Below are positions 32,956-41,474 of a DNA stretch of 64,000 nucleotides, in pieces (position 1 is the stretch's first letter; the number at the start of each line of letters is the position of its first letter). The stretch comes from Micromonospora andamanensis (GTDB taxonomy: Bacteria; Actinomycetota; Actinomycetes; Mycobacteriales; Micromonosporaceae): the NCBI RefSeq assembly GCF_016863495.1, contig NZ_BOOZ01000036.1, positions 1 to 64,000 of the forward strand, written 5' to 3'. The position numbers were made by a program, and so were the translations under genes. Below the pieces are notes generated by a model. The model did no database searches, was not told the origin of the DNA, and was given only the letters and a program-made list of their open reading frames with translations.

Positions 32956-33543
32956 TCAGCTCGCTGTCTGTGGCGCGCGCCCACCCAGGTTCAGCCGGGC
33001 GAGCAACTGGCGGGCCTGGTCGGCCACGTCGGCCTCCACGGTTACCGCGTACTGGCTGGCCCGCAGCGAACTGGCGGAGGTGAAGTCCCGCTGCCCGCCG
33101 GTCATCGCGTGCGCGACGGCACCGAAGACGGCACCCCAGAGCGCACCGATGACCAGACCGGCGAGGATCACCGCCACCCAGTTTCCGACGGTGAAGATGC
33201 CGAACAACAGGCCGATGAACAGACCGAACCAGGCACCCGTACCGGCTCCGACGAGCGCCGCGCGGGCCGTGGTCAGCCGGCCCAGCACCGTCTCCACAAG
33301 GGTCAGGTCGGTGCCCACGATGGCTGTGCGCTCCACCGGGAACCTGTTGTCGGCGAGGTGGTCCACCACCCGCTGGGCGGCCGGATAGTCCGGGAACGCG
33401 CCGATCGTCACGGTCGGCGGCCCGGTCTGCGGCCCGTTCCCGTCGCCACTGGGAGCCGCCGGACGACCGCCGGGGCCCGACGGGAGCGTGCCGCCGCCGG
33501 TCACACCCGGCTGCCAGGCCGAGGGGTTCGACTGTGTGGTCAT
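32956..33543 (-). CDS. General-stress-protein-17M-like membrane protein
   Basis: A 195-residue protein. After a Pro/Gly-rich N-terminus (about 1-40) comes a domain resembling general stress protein 17M/YflT (TIGAFPDYPAAQRVVDHLADNRFPVERTAIVG). Two glycine-rich membrane helices follow (about 95-140, GAGTGAWFGLFIGLLFGIF and ILAGLVIGALWGAVFGAV). A soluble tail contains QYAVTVEADVADQARQLLARL. It is a likely stress-responsive envelope protein, although I see no SigB-type promoter before it. Confidence 0.78.
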   Translation of the reverse strand: MTTQSNPSAWQPGVTGGGTLPSGPGGRPAAPSGDGNGPQTGPPTVTIGAFPDYPAAQRVVDHLADNRFPVERTAIVGTDLTLVETVLGRLTTARAALVGAGTGAWFGLFIGLLFGIFTVGNWVAVILAGLVIGALWGAVFGAVAHAMTGGQRDFTSASSLRASQYAVTVEADVADQARQLLARLNLGGRAPQTAS

Positions 33544-33676
33544 CTGTCTCCTCCTTCGTCATCAGCCGCCTTCCCGCGGCGGCGCGGCGGTAACACCCCG
33601 GCGACGTCCGGCTCGCCGGCCCCGCGCCGCCGCTGTCACCGTGGCGCGGCGGGACCGGTGCGGGTCGGACAGGGGT

Positions 33677-33718
33677 GGGCCCCCGGCCACCACAGGTACG
33701 GGTGGTGGCCGGGGGCCC
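33677..33718 (-). terminator. Terminator of the GH6 cellulase
   Basis: A perfect 17-base stem (33677-33693 with 33702-33718) and eight-base loop, beginning 18 bases past the GH6 stop codon on the minus strand. Confidence 0.75.
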
Positions 33719-33735
33719 CGGGACGGGTCAGGGGA

Positions 33736-35118
33736 TCAGGCGCAGGCGGTGCCGTTCAGGCTGTAACCGCTCGGTGCGGACAGGCTGCTGCCCGTGTACG
33801 TGCCCTGGAAACCGACGCTGAGCGTGCCACCGCTGGACAGGTTGCCGTTCCAGGGGGCGTTGCGGACGGTGATCTGGTTTCCGGACTGGCTCCACTCACC
33901 GTTCCAGCCGTTGCTCAGCCGTACCCCGGAGGCGACGTTGAAGGTGAGGTTCCAGCCGTTCAGCGCCGAGCCGCGGTTGGTCACCCGGATCTCGGCGGTG
34001 AAGCCACCGGTCCACGTGTTCGGGGTGAACGTCACCGAGCAGCCTCCGCCGGGCGGGTTGGTGGTCGGCGGCGCGGTGGTGGGCGGTGCGGTGGTGGGCG
34101 GCGCGGTGGTCGGCGGCGCGGTCGTCGGCGGCGCCGTGGTCGGCACCGGGCCGGCCGCGATGGCCAGGTCGTACGCCCGCTGCGGCACGAACTGGCCCGC
34201 TGCCGCGATGCAGCCGTCCGCCTCGCCCGGCAGCTTCACCCAGAGGAACGCGTCGATGGCGGAGTCACCGGTGTTCGTGGTGCTCGGGGTGCCGATCGCG
34301 CGTCCCGGCGGGTCGCACCACTCGGAGCCGGCCGGACCGTTGCCGTTGCGGCTGGTGTCGACGACCGCCTTCAGCCGGGAGTTGCCGGTGGCCGCGATGA
34401 TCTGCTTGGCGTACGAGACCTCGTCGGCGGTGCGCCGGTAGTTCGACACGTTCACCGAGATGCCGTCGGCGCTGTTGGCGATGTCGGCGGCGTTCAGCCG
34501 GGCGGCGGCCTCACCGGCGGAGAGCCAGCCGCCGTGGCCGATGTCGAAGTAGACCTTCGCCGCCGACGAACCCCGCTTGAGCGCCTTGCCGGCGTACGCC
34601 ATCGAGGCCCGGACCTCGGCCTGCTGGCTCTCGTTCATGCAGCTGCTCATGATGGGGAGCACGTCGGGCTCCAGGATGATGCTGGCCGGGCGACCGCCGA
34701 GGCCCGCGGCGACCTGGTCCACCCACTGCCGGTAGGCCGAGTGGTTCGGCGCGCCGCCCGCGCTGTGGTTGCTGCAGTCACGGTTGGGGATGTTGTAGAC
34801 CACCAGGATCGGGATCTTGCCGGCGGCGGCTGCCGCGCCGACGAAGGAGTCCACCTCGGCGCGTACGGTCGAGGTGTTCGTGGTGGTGTACCAGCGGGGC
34901 TGGGGCACGCTGGCGATCCGGTCCCGGATCACCGCGGTCTTGGAGTCGTTCGGGTTGGCCGCCACCCAGCGGGCGGCGCTGGTCTGCGGGTCGACGTAGA
35001 AGGCGGAGTCGGCGGCCGCGGCGGGCGCGGGGCGCAGCGCGCCCAGGCCGACGCTGCCGGCCACGGTCAGTGCCGTCGCCACGACGCCGACCAGAGCGAA
35101 CGTGCTTCGGGTTCTCAT
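33736..35118 (-). CDS. GH6 cellulase with C-terminal CBM2
   Basis: A secreted 460-residue beta-1,4-glucanase. Signal peptide (about 1-37, ending APAAAA), GH6 catalytic domain (about 38-330), a PTTAPP repeat linker (about 333-363) and CBM2 (about 365-460). GH6 signatures include VVYNIPNRDCSNH (catalytic acid Asp), IILEPDVLP, VNVSNYRRT, VVDTSRNGNGP and WCDPPGRAIG. The short loops suggest an endoglucanase (CelA-like) rather than a cellobiohydrolase, but this is inference. The linker is encoded by about five 15-base DNA repeats. ATG 35118 follows GAGGAG at six bases. A CebR-type box (35152-35165) lies 33 bases upstream. Confidence 0.93.
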   Translation of the reverse strand: MRTRSTFALVGVVATALTVAGSVGLGALRPAPAAAADSAFYVDPQTSAARWVAANPNDSKTAVIRDRIASVPQPRWYTTTNTSTVRAEVDSFVGAAAAAGKIPILVVYNIPNRDCSNHSAGGAPNHSAYRQWVDQVAAGLGGRPASIILEPDVLPIMSSCMNESQQAEVRASMAYAGKALKRGSSAAKVYFDIGHGGWLSAGEAAARLNAADIANSADGISVNVSNYRRTADEVSYAKQIIAATGNSRLKAVVDTSRNGNGPAGSEWCDPPGRAIGTPSTTNTGDSAIDAFLWVKLPGEADGCIAAAGQFVPQRAYDLAIAAGPVPTTAPPTTAPPTTAPPTTAPPTTAPPTTNPPGGGCSVTFTPNTWTGGFTAEIRVTNRGSALNGWNLTFNVASGVRLSNGWNGEWSQSGNQITVRNAPWNGNLSSGGTLSVGFQGTYTGSSLSAPSGYSLNGTACA

Positions 35119-35151
35119 GGTCTGCTCCTCGTACCCATCGAAGAAAGTGCG

Positions 35152-35165
35152 TGGAAGCGCTCCCA
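35152..35165. promoter_or_regulatory. CebR-type operator of the GH6 cellulase
   Basis: TGGAAGCGCTCCCA differs by one base from the CebR box TGGGAGCGCTCCCA found before the GH9 gene. It lies 33 bases upstream of the GH6 start, where it would block transcription. Together the two boxes imply co-induction of both cellulases by cello-oligosaccharides. Confidence 0.85.
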
Positions 35166-35280
35166 CATGTCCGACAAGGTAACGGGCCGATTGCCGGCTT
35201 GTGAAGACCTTCCGGAAGTATCCAGCGATGTGCGGGCCACGACGTCGCCCGGTGGCGGTCCGCCACTCTACGATCACGGG

Positions 35281-36243
35281 ATGCGTGCTGACCGTTCCGG
35301 CGTGGTGGTGATCGGTGCCGGCATCGCCGGTGTGGCCTGCGCCCGGGAGCTGTCCGACGCCGGCGTCCCGGTCCAGATCCGGGAGCGGGGACGGGTGGTC
35401 GGTGGCCGGATGGCCAGCCGGCGCTTCGACGGCCGGCCCGCCGACCTCGGCGCGGCCTACTTCACGGTGAGCGATCCCGAATTCGCCGAGGTGGTGCGCG
35501 GCTGGCAGACCGCCGGCCTGGCCCGGGAGTGGACCGACACCTTCGTCGCGTACGACGGTGGGGGCCGCCGCGAGGTTCGCGGGCCGATGCGGTGGGCGGC
35601 ACCGCGCGGACTGCGCTCGCTTGTCGAACATCTCGCCCGGGACCTGCCGGTGGTGGTGAACCGGCTGGTGCTCGGGGTCGGGCCGGGACCGACAGTGGAC
35701 GGCGAGGAACACGCGGCGGTGGTGCTGGCGACGCCCGGCCCACAGGCCGCGTTGCTGCTCGACCCGGAACTCGTCGCCGCCACCGAGGCGGTGGGACGGC
35801 AACGGTGGTCGCCGACACTTGCGGCGATGCTGCGGTTCCCCAGCCGGCGGTGGACCGAGTTCCGGGGCGCGTTCGTCAACGACCACTCACTGCTCACCCT
35901 GGTCTGCGACGACGGTGACCGGCGCGGCGACGGCGACGCTGTCCTGGTCGCGCACACCACCGACACGTTCGCGGCCGGGCACCTGGCCCAACCCACCGCG
36001 GCCGGGCCGGAGATCGAGGCGGCCGTGCGCGACCTGCTCGCCCTGGCCGACCCGGCGGAGCAGGTGCACGTGCACAGGTGGACGTATGCCAGACCGGCCG
36101 ACGGAGGTGGCCCGGACACCGGCTTCCATCTCGACGACGACGGCATCGGGTTGGCCGGTGACGCGTTCGGCGAACCCCGGGTGCAGACCGCCTGGCGCTC
36201 CGGTCGCGACCTGGGCCGGGCCCTGGCCCGCCGACTGACCTGA
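35281..36243 (+). CDS. FAD-dependent oxidoreductase (renalase/amine-oxidase-like)
   Basis: A 320-residue flavoprotein. The dinucleotide-binding motif VVVIGAGIAGVACARELSDAG, then RGRVVGGRMASRRFDGRPADLGAAYF and the C-terminal GIGLAGDAFGEPRVQTAWRSGRDLG are characteristic of the small amine-oxidase/renalase-like group. The substrate is unknown. The ATG at 35281 starts the Rossmann fold; the very long open frame upstream is antisense to other genes. Its 3' part overlaps, on the other strand, the extended antiporter frame. Confidence 0.87.
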   Translation: MRADRSGVVVIGAGIAGVACARELSDAGVPVQIRERGRVVGGRMASRRFDGRPADLGAAYFTVSDPEFAEVVRGWQTAGLAREWTDTFVAYDGGGRREVRGPMRWAAPRGLRSLVEHLARDLPVVVNRLVLGVGPGPTVDGEEHAAVVLATPGPQAALLLDPELVAATEAVGRQRWSPTLAAMLRFPSRRWTEFRGAFVNDHSLLTLVCDDGDRRGDGDAVLVAHTTDTFAAGHLAQPTAAGPEIEAAVRDLLALADPAEQVHVHRWTYARPADGGGPDTGFHLDDDGIGLAGDAFGEPRVQTAWRSGRDLGRALARRLT

Positions 36244-37556
36244 CGGACCCGGTCGGCCGCCACCCGGGTCGTCGACCAGGCCACGACGGCTGTGGGATAG
36301 CCATCCGGGGTGGACGTCCTGGTCCGCTGACCAGATGCGTCCAGCAGCCGCATGACCGGGGTCGCCGCGATGCCGTGCGTCACCACGGAGACGATCACCA
36401 CCAGGGCGGTGGTGGCCCAGACCAGCTCCGCCTGGGGAAAATCCGCCTTCGTGGTGGCATAGGCCAGGTAGTAGAAGGAGCCGATGCCCCGGATGCCGAA
36501 GGCGGCGATCACCAGGTGCTCCGCTGGCCGTCCCGGCGCGCCGCGCAGTGCCAGCCAGCCGATGAGCGGTCGGACCAGGAACACCAGAGCCAGGCCGACG
36601 AGTGCTGCGGGCCAGGTCAGCTCAGCCAGCAGACCACCGATCACCGCACCGCCCAGCAACAACAGCATCAACACGGTGAGCAGCCGTTCCACCTGCTCGG
36701 CGAAGTCGTGCAGGACCGCGTGGTACTCGTGGCTCCGCTCCGCCGCCCGAATGGCGCGGGCTGCCACGAAGACCGCCAGGAAGCCGTAGCCGCCGGCCAC
36801 CTCCACCAGCCCGTACGCCAGGAAGGTGGCGGCGAGCGCCAGGAATCCCTCCGCGTGCCGGGCCAGGCGCAACTCGCTGGGCGCCCGGAAGAAGAGTTTC
36901 CCGAGCAGCCAGCCGATCACGAGCCCACCGATCACCCCCGCCCCGACCTTGTAGAGCAGGTCGAACGTGATCCAGCGGACCAGCCAGTCGCCGGGGGCGA
37001 GGCCGGCGCCCGCGATCGCGATCGCCGCGTAGACGAACGGGAACGCCAGGCCGTCGTTCAGCCCGGCCTCCGAGGTGAGCGCGAACCGAACCTCGTCCTC
37101 GGCATCCTCATCGGCGTTGGGCTCGCCGACCTGGACGTCACTTGCGAGTACCGGATCGGTGGGTGCCAGTGCCGCGGCGAGCAGCAAGGCGCTGGCTGGT
37201 ACCAGACCCGCCCACCACCACCCGAGCAGTGCGACGGCGACGATGCACAGCGGCATGGCCACGACCAGCAGCCGCCACGTCGACGACCAGCGCTGCCAGC
37301 TCAACGGACGGTCGATTTTCAGGCCGGCGCCCATCAACGCGACGATCACGCAGATCTCGGTCAGGTGGGTGGCGAGCGTCCGCTGGGTCAGGGGATCGGG
37401 CACGGGCAGGCCGATGGGCAGCGCGTAGATCAGCATCCCGAGACCGAGGAACGCCAAAGGCATCGACAATGGTCGCCTTTCCAGCAGCCTCGGCAGGATG
37501 CCAGCGAGCAGGGCAGCCACACCCACCACCGCGAATGCCACGTCGAACGTGTCCAC
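35457..37556 (-). CDS. CPA1-type Na+/H+ antiporter with anomalous C-terminal extension
   Basis: The first ~410 residues are a normal NhaP/CPA1 cation:proton antiporter with about 12 membrane helices. It has the ion-binding region LAPTDPVLASDVQVGEPNADEDAEDEVRFALTSEAGLNDGLAFPFV and GIRGIGSFYYLAYA. Homology should end near GIAATPVMRLLD (about 36300). The frame then has no stop for about 280 more codons and reads antisense through most of the FAD oxidoreductase gene, giving Ser/Arg/Pro-rich, non-family sequence. Either the native stop has been lost through a mutation near 36300, or the real protein is shorter in another frame. The true 3' boundary is therefore uncertain. Confidence 0.75.
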   Translation of the reverse strand: MDTFDVAFAVVGVAALLAGILPRLLERRPLSMPLAFLGLGMLIYALPIGLPVPDPLTQRTLATHLTEICVIVALMGAGLKIDRPLSWQRWSSTWRLLVVAMPLCIVAVALLGWWWAGLVPASALLLAAALAPTDPVLASDVQVGEPNADEDAEDEVRFALTSEAGLNDGLAFPFVYAAIAIAGAGLAPGDWLVRWITFDLLYKVGAGVIGGLVIGWLLGKLFFRAPSELRLARHAEGFLALAATFLAYGLVEVAGGYGFLAVFVAARAIRAAERSHEYHAVLHDFAEQVERLLTVLMLLLLGGAVIGGLLAELTWPAALVGLALVFLVRPLIGWLALRGAPGRPAEHLVIAAFGIRGIGSFYYLAYATTKADFPQAELVWATTALVVIVSVVTHGIAATPVMRLLDASGQRTRTSTPDGYPTAVVAWSTTRVAADRVRQVSRRARARPRSRPERQAVCTRGSPNASPANPMPSSSRWKPVSGPPPSAGLAYVHLCTCTCSAGSARASRSRTAASISGPAAVGWARCPAANVSVVCATRTASPSPRRSPSSQTRVSSEWSLTNAPRNSVHRRLGNRSIAASVGDHRCRPTASVAATSSGSSSNAACGPGVASTTAACSSPSTVGPGPTPSTSRFTTTGRSRARCSTSERSPRGAAHRIGPRTSRRPPPSYATKVSVHSRARPAVCQPRTTSANSGSLTVK

Positions 37557-37697
37557 CAGACCGCCCCTCGCCCCGCCGCCCCTGAAGGACAGGTGGCGCA
37601 GAACGTGCCCCCGCCGAGGTCCCGGTAATCCGAGGATGTGTCAACGGGGTGGCAACTCGTGTTCGACAGCGGGCGGGGTGGGCCCCGGGCCGGGTGC

Positions 37698-39827
37698 TCA
37701 GGTGGGCGGAAGCAGGATCTCGAACCAGACCGTCGAGCCGCGGACCGTGGGGTCGGTGCCCCAGGCGTCGCTCAGCTCCTCGATCAGGCCCAACCCCCGC
37801 CCCCGGCTGCTCAGCGTCTCCGTGCGGGCCCGGGTCACCGTACCCCGGGAGCCCGAGTCGGCCACCGACACGAGCAGGCGCTCAGGGCTCAGGTCGACCT
37901 CCACCCGGGCGGCGGTGCCCGCGTGCAGCAACGCGTTTGTGGTCAGTTCGCTCGTGCACAGTACCGCCGCGCCGATCACCGACTCGGCCACCTCCCACTC
38001 GGTGAGCTGGGCCGTCATCCAGTGCCGCACCCGGCTCGGCGCGGTCGGCTCGGCGGGTACCTCCATCCGCGCCGACCGGCTCGGACGCAACGCGTACTCG
38101 ACGGCGAGCACCGCCACGTCGTCCTCGGTCGCGCCGGGCACGGCGGCGGAGGCGACCCCGCACAACGACCTCGGGTCGCCACTGGGGGCGCCGGCCACCG
38201 ACTCCGCCAGGCGGGCCAGGCCGTCCGACAGCCCGCGCCGGCGTCGTTCCACCACACCGTCGCTGAACAGCAGCAGCGTGTCGCCGGGGGAGAAGGCGAC
38301 GGTACGCGTCGCGGCGCGGTATCCGACCCCCAACGGGGCGCCGGAGGGCACGTCGACGTACTCGGCCCTCGGCTCGCCGGACGGGGCACAGCGACGCACC
38401 AGCGGCGCCGGATGCCCGGCGCTGGCCAGGGTCAGCTCCTCCCGGCCGACGTCGATGACGCCGAACGCCACGGTGACGAACAACTCGTACGTGCCGGCCT
38501 CGGCGCCGAGGCTGCCCACCAGGCGGTCGAGCCCGGTGAGCACCTGGTCGGGGCGGGGGTCGTTGAGCGCCAGCGCGCGCAGCGCGGCGCGTACCTGACC
38601 CATCCGGGCGGCGGCCTGCACGTCGTGGCCGGCGACGTCACCGAGAACCACCCCCAGTTCGCCGGTGGGCAGCACGAACGCGTCGTAGAAGTCCCCGCCC
38701 GCGGCGTTTCCGTCGACGCCCGGGTCGTACCGGGCGGCGATCCGCAGCCGGGGCAGAACCGGCAGGTTCTCCGGCAACATGCTGCGTTGCAGCAGTTGGG
38801 CGGTGCCGTGCTGGGTCTCGAACCGGCGGGCCCGCTCGGTCGCCTGCCCGATCAGCTCGGCGGAGGCGGCCAGCAGCGCCCGCTCCGCCGCCGACCACGG
38901 ATGCGCCGAGCGGTAGCCGACGGTCAGCGCCCCCCGGACCACCGAGGCCCGCAGCGGTACCGCCGCCAGGGCGCGGATCTTCTGGTCGTGCCGGTCGACA
39001 GCGATCTCGTGCAACGGCTCGCCGTCGTCGATGAAGGTGGCCTGTCCGGTGCGGGCGCTGACCACCGCCGGGGCCGACCAGCCGGCCGGACCCCGCCGCC
39101 ACAACGGGGGCAGCCGCTCGTCCGCTTCGTCCACCAACTCGCCCCGGACCCGTCGGACCATCCGCCATCCGGCGGCACCGCCCCCGTCGTCGACGGCGAA
39201 GGAGACCCGGTCGGCGTCGAACGAGGTGATCGCATAGCGCAGGGCGACCCGGGCCACGTCGTCCAGGGTGAGGGTGCCGGAGAGGGCGGCGGCGAAGTCG
39301 CTGAGGCCCTGCAACTGACGGGTCGCCGGGCTGGTCTCGGCGACCACGGACAGGACGCCGACGACCCGGCCCCGGCTGTCGCGTACGGGGGAGCACGCCC
39401 GGGTGTAGACGGGCTGGTCGAGGGCGCCGGCGGCATGGTGCAGCGGGAGCGGGATCTCCTTGTCCAGCAGGGGGGTGCCGGTGCGGTAGGCGTGCTCGAT
39501 CACGTCACCGATCCCGGGACGCTGCCACACCTCGGCGAAGACCTCGGCGGCCGGCCGGGCCACGGCGTGGGGATGCCGGTCGCCGATCAGTTCGGCGTAC
39601 GCCTCGTTGTAGAGCAGCAGCAACTCGGCGCCGAGGTGCAGGGCCATCGGAGCCGGCGAGCCGAGCACCACCTCAGCGGTCGCCCGGACGGCGGGGTCCC
39701 ACGACTCGTACGGGCCGAGCGCTGTGGCACCCCAGCGGGGGTGGCCGGCGACGGCCGCCGTGCCCGGCACCGCCGTGCCCGGCAGCGGGCCTGCTGGCGT
39801 GGGTACTCGCCCGACCGTTCCTGGCAT
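37698..39827 (-). CDS. PAS-GAF-SpoIIE-HATPase regulatory phosphatase
   Basis: A 709-residue soluble signalling protein. Order: PAS-like domain (about 35-165), GAF (about 175-335), SpoIIE/PP2C-type phosphatase (about 355-560; AGGDFYDAF, LGVVLGDVAGHDVQAAARM, LLLFSDGVVERRRR, EDDVAVLAVEY), and an RsbW-like HATPase domain (about 580-705; CTSELTTNALLHAG, VADSG, GRGLGLIEELSDAWG). Such proteins combine anti-anti-sigma phosphatase and anti-sigma kinase functions and control SigB-type sigma factors. It is a candidate regulator of the sigma factor at 26929, though not adjacent. The sensor domains' ligands are unknown. Confidence 0.9.
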   Translation of the reverse strand: MPGTVGRVPTPAGPLPGTAVPGTAAVAGHPRWGATALGPYESWDPAVRATAEVVLGSPAPMALHLGAELLLLYNEAYAELIGDRHPHAVARPAAEVFAEVWQRPGIGDVIEHAYRTGTPLLDKEIPLPLHHAAGALDQPVYTRACSPVRDSRGRVVGVLSVVAETSPATRQLQGLSDFAAALSGTLTLDDVARVALRYAITSFDADRVSFAVDDGGGAAGWRMVRRVRGELVDEADERLPPLWRRGPAGWSAPAVVSARTGQATFIDDGEPLHEIAVDRHDQKIRALAAVPLRASVVRGALTVGYRSAHPWSAAERALLAASAELIGQATERARRFETQHGTAQLLQRSMLPENLPVLPRLRIAARYDPGVDGNAAGGDFYDAFVLPTGELGVVLGDVAGHDVQAAARMGQVRAALRALALNDPRPDQVLTGLDRLVGSLGAEAGTYELFVTVAFGVIDVGREELTLASAGHPAPLVRRCAPSGEPRAEYVDVPSGAPLGVGYRAATRTVAFSPGDTLLLFSDGVVERRRRGLSDGLARLAESVAGAPSGDPRSLCGVASAAVPGATEDDVAVLAVEYALRPSRSARMEVPAEPTAPSRVRHWMTAQLTEWEVAESVIGAAVLCTSELTTNALLHAGTAARVEVDLSPERLLVSVADSGSRGTVTRARTETLSSRGRGLGLIEELSDAWGTDPTVRGSTVWFEILLPPT

Positions 39828-39910
39828 GAACGCAGCCTAGTCCGCCCGCTCGACAGGCGTTCCCGATCATCGGCCGGGCGCGTCGGCCCGAGACATCAGG
39901 GCAGGTCAGA

Positions 39911-39957
39911 GCCGCTCCGATGCGATCTGTCCAGAAAAAGGGGCGGATCGGAGCGGC
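39911..39957. promoter_or_regulatory. Inverted repeat upstream of the MscS-like gene
   Basis: GCCGCTCCGAT (39911-39921) and ATCGGAGCGGC (39947-39957) are exact 11-base inverted copies with a 25-base spacer, in the divergent region between the SpoIIE-type regulator and the MscS-like gene. It could be a spaced operator or a hairpin in a leader. Confidence 0.4.
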
Positions 39958-40015
39958 GTGCTGGCCGGGGGAAGGGGTAAGCGCGCGGGGCAATCCATGC
40001 GACAGGAGGGACGTC

Positions 40016-40876
40016 ATGCCGGAAACCCTCGCGGCCAGGCAGGTCAACATCGGTGACGCCGCGGCCGACATGTGGAGGTCGGTGCTGCTGTTCGTGCCGC
40101 GGGCCCTCGCGTTCATCGCGATCCTCGTGGTCGGATGGCTCATCGCCAGAGCCGTGCTCAAGATCGTCGACGCGGCTCTGGAACGGGTGGGGTTCGACCG
40201 GGCGGTCGAACGGGGCGGTATCAAGCGCGCGCTGGAACGGACGAAGTACGACGCCAGTGACATCCTGGCGAGGCTGGCGTACTACGCCGTGCTGCTGTTC
40301 ACGCTTCAGTTCGCCTTCGGCGTCTGGGGACCGAACGCGATCAGTGATCTGATCGCGGGCGTGGTGGCGTGGCTGCCACGGGCCTTCGTGGCGATCGTCA
40401 TCGTGGTGGTGGCCGCCGCGATCGCCAACGCCGTGCGGGACCTCGTCACCGGGGCGCTCGGCGGGCTGTCGTACGGCCGGTTCCTGGCCGACGTGACGGC
40501 GATCTTCATCATCGCGCTGGGCGTGATCGCGGCGCTCAACCAGGTGGGCATCGCCACCACCGTCACCCAGCCGGTGCTCATCGCGGTGCTCGCCACGGTG
40601 GCGGGCATCCTGATCGTCGGCGTCGGTGGTGGTCTGGTGCGGCCGATGCAGAACCGCTGGGAAGGCTGGCTCACCAGAGCCGCCGAGGAGTCGCGGGCGA
40701 TCCGCGAGCAGCGGCAGGGTGCCGAGGCCGGTCGCGGCGACATGCAGCGGCAGATGGCCGACCGGACCGGTGCCGCCCAACCGGCCTCCCGGGGATCGGA
40801 GTCCTCGATGGCCGGCGGACGGGGTACTTACCAGTCCGGCACCGCCGGCGACGAGACCCAGCAGTTCCGTCCGTGA
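40016..40876 (+). CDS. MscS-like (TM-helix repeat) membrane protein
   Basis: A 286-residue membrane protein with about five helices: one near the N-terminus (LLFVPRALAFIAILVVGWLIARAVLK), then YYAVLLFTLQFAFG, WLPRAFVAIVIVVVAAAIANAV, FIIALGVIAALNQ and VLIAVLATVAGILIVGVGGG. The repeat of helix followed by VDAALERVGFDRAVE resembles the conserved TM-helix repeat of mechanosensitive-channel-like proteins. A hydrophilic Gln/Gly tail follows. It is a probable osmotic or envelope stress protein. ATG 40016 has AGGAGGG upstream. Confidence 0.8.
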   Translation: MPETLAARQVNIGDAAADMWRSVLLFVPRALAFIAILVVGWLIARAVLKIVDAALERVGFDRAVERGGIKRALERTKYDASDILARLAYYAVLLFTLQFAFGVWGPNAISDLIAGVVAWLPRAFVAIVIVVVAAAIANAVRDLVTGALGGLSYGRFLADVTAIFIIALGVIAALNQVGIATTVTQPVLIAVLATVAGILIVGVGGGLVRPMQNRWEGWLTRAAEESRAIREQRQGAEAGRGDMQRQMADRTGAAQPASRGSESSMAGGRGTYQSGTAGDETQQFRP

Positions 40877-40905
40877 CGGTCGGTCTCGTCGGCAGTCGTA
40901 CCGAG

Positions 40906-40937
40906 GACGGGTGTCCGCCGCAGGGCGGGCACCCGTC
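40906..40937. terminator. Convergent terminator hairpin
   Basis: A 14-base stem (40906-40919 with 40924-40937, one wobble pair) and a four-base loop GCAG, between the convergent MscS-like gene and the 124-residue hypothetical gene. Confidence 0.75.
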
Positions 40938-40941
40938 GCCC

Positions 40942-41316
40942 TCACAGCGGCGGCGGCTGCGGGGCCGGCGTGTCCAGGGCGGCCGTCAGCGCGCAGACCG
41001 CGAGCAGGCGCACCAGCACCCAGTCCGCCTCCGCCCAGTCGACCGGGGCGTCGGCCGGCCGCCAGCCGTACTCCTCGGCGGCGGCGCGAAGGCCCTCGGC
41101 GTAGCCGGCGAGACCCGCGGCGGTCAACGGCCGTCGGTCCCCGTGCAGGCTGTCGCGCACCGCTGCGGCGTGCTGGTCGACGGCGGCGAGCAGCCCCGGC
41201 CGGCCGGTGGCGGCGGCAAGCCCGTCGAGGCCCACGGCATGGGCGAGCGTGACGAGGGTGGACCGCGCCGAGTCGACGGCGGTGGGGTGGGTGACCCGGT
41301 TCGGCGGCACGCGCAT
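40942..41316 (-). CDS. Conserved hypothetical protein, DUF6401-like
   Basis: A 124-residue Ala/Leu-rich helical protein. The patterns SARSTLVTLAHAVGLDGLAAATGRPGLLAAVDQHAAAVRD and DWAEADWVLVRLLAVCALTAA resemble the DUF6401 family as I recall it from actinomycetes; the function is unknown. No signal peptide. ATG at 41316; alone on its strand, with a divergent hypothetical gene upstream. Confidence 0.65.
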   Translation of the reverse strand: MRVPPNRVTHPTAVDSARSTLVTLAHAVGLDGLAAATGRPGLLAAVDQHAAAVRDSLHGDRRPLTAAGLAGYAEGLRAAAEEYGWRPADAPVDWAEADWVLVRLLAVCALTAALDTPAPQPPPL

Positions 41317-41474
41317 GGGGAACGAATGTAGCCAACCCGCGACGCCTCGACCTCGGCCGCTCGGTCCGTCACCGCCTCCCCGCGGTTGCCCGCCAGGTGT
41401 CCGGGGGGATCGAGTCGGACGCGGCGGGCGGCGGAAACCGGACGCCGTGGCACGGCCGGCACCAGGAGGTACGG

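Noticed and set aside
34063..34143. 15-bp tandem DNA repeat in the GH6 gene as a mobile or CRISPR-like array
   Set aside because: It encodes the PTTAPP linker between catalytic and CBM2 domains, a normal feature of cellulases.
39975..39979. GGGTA before the MscS-like gene as a SigB-type promoter
   Set aside because: No GTTT or near match lies 14-16 bases upstream, so the -10-like string alone is not enough.
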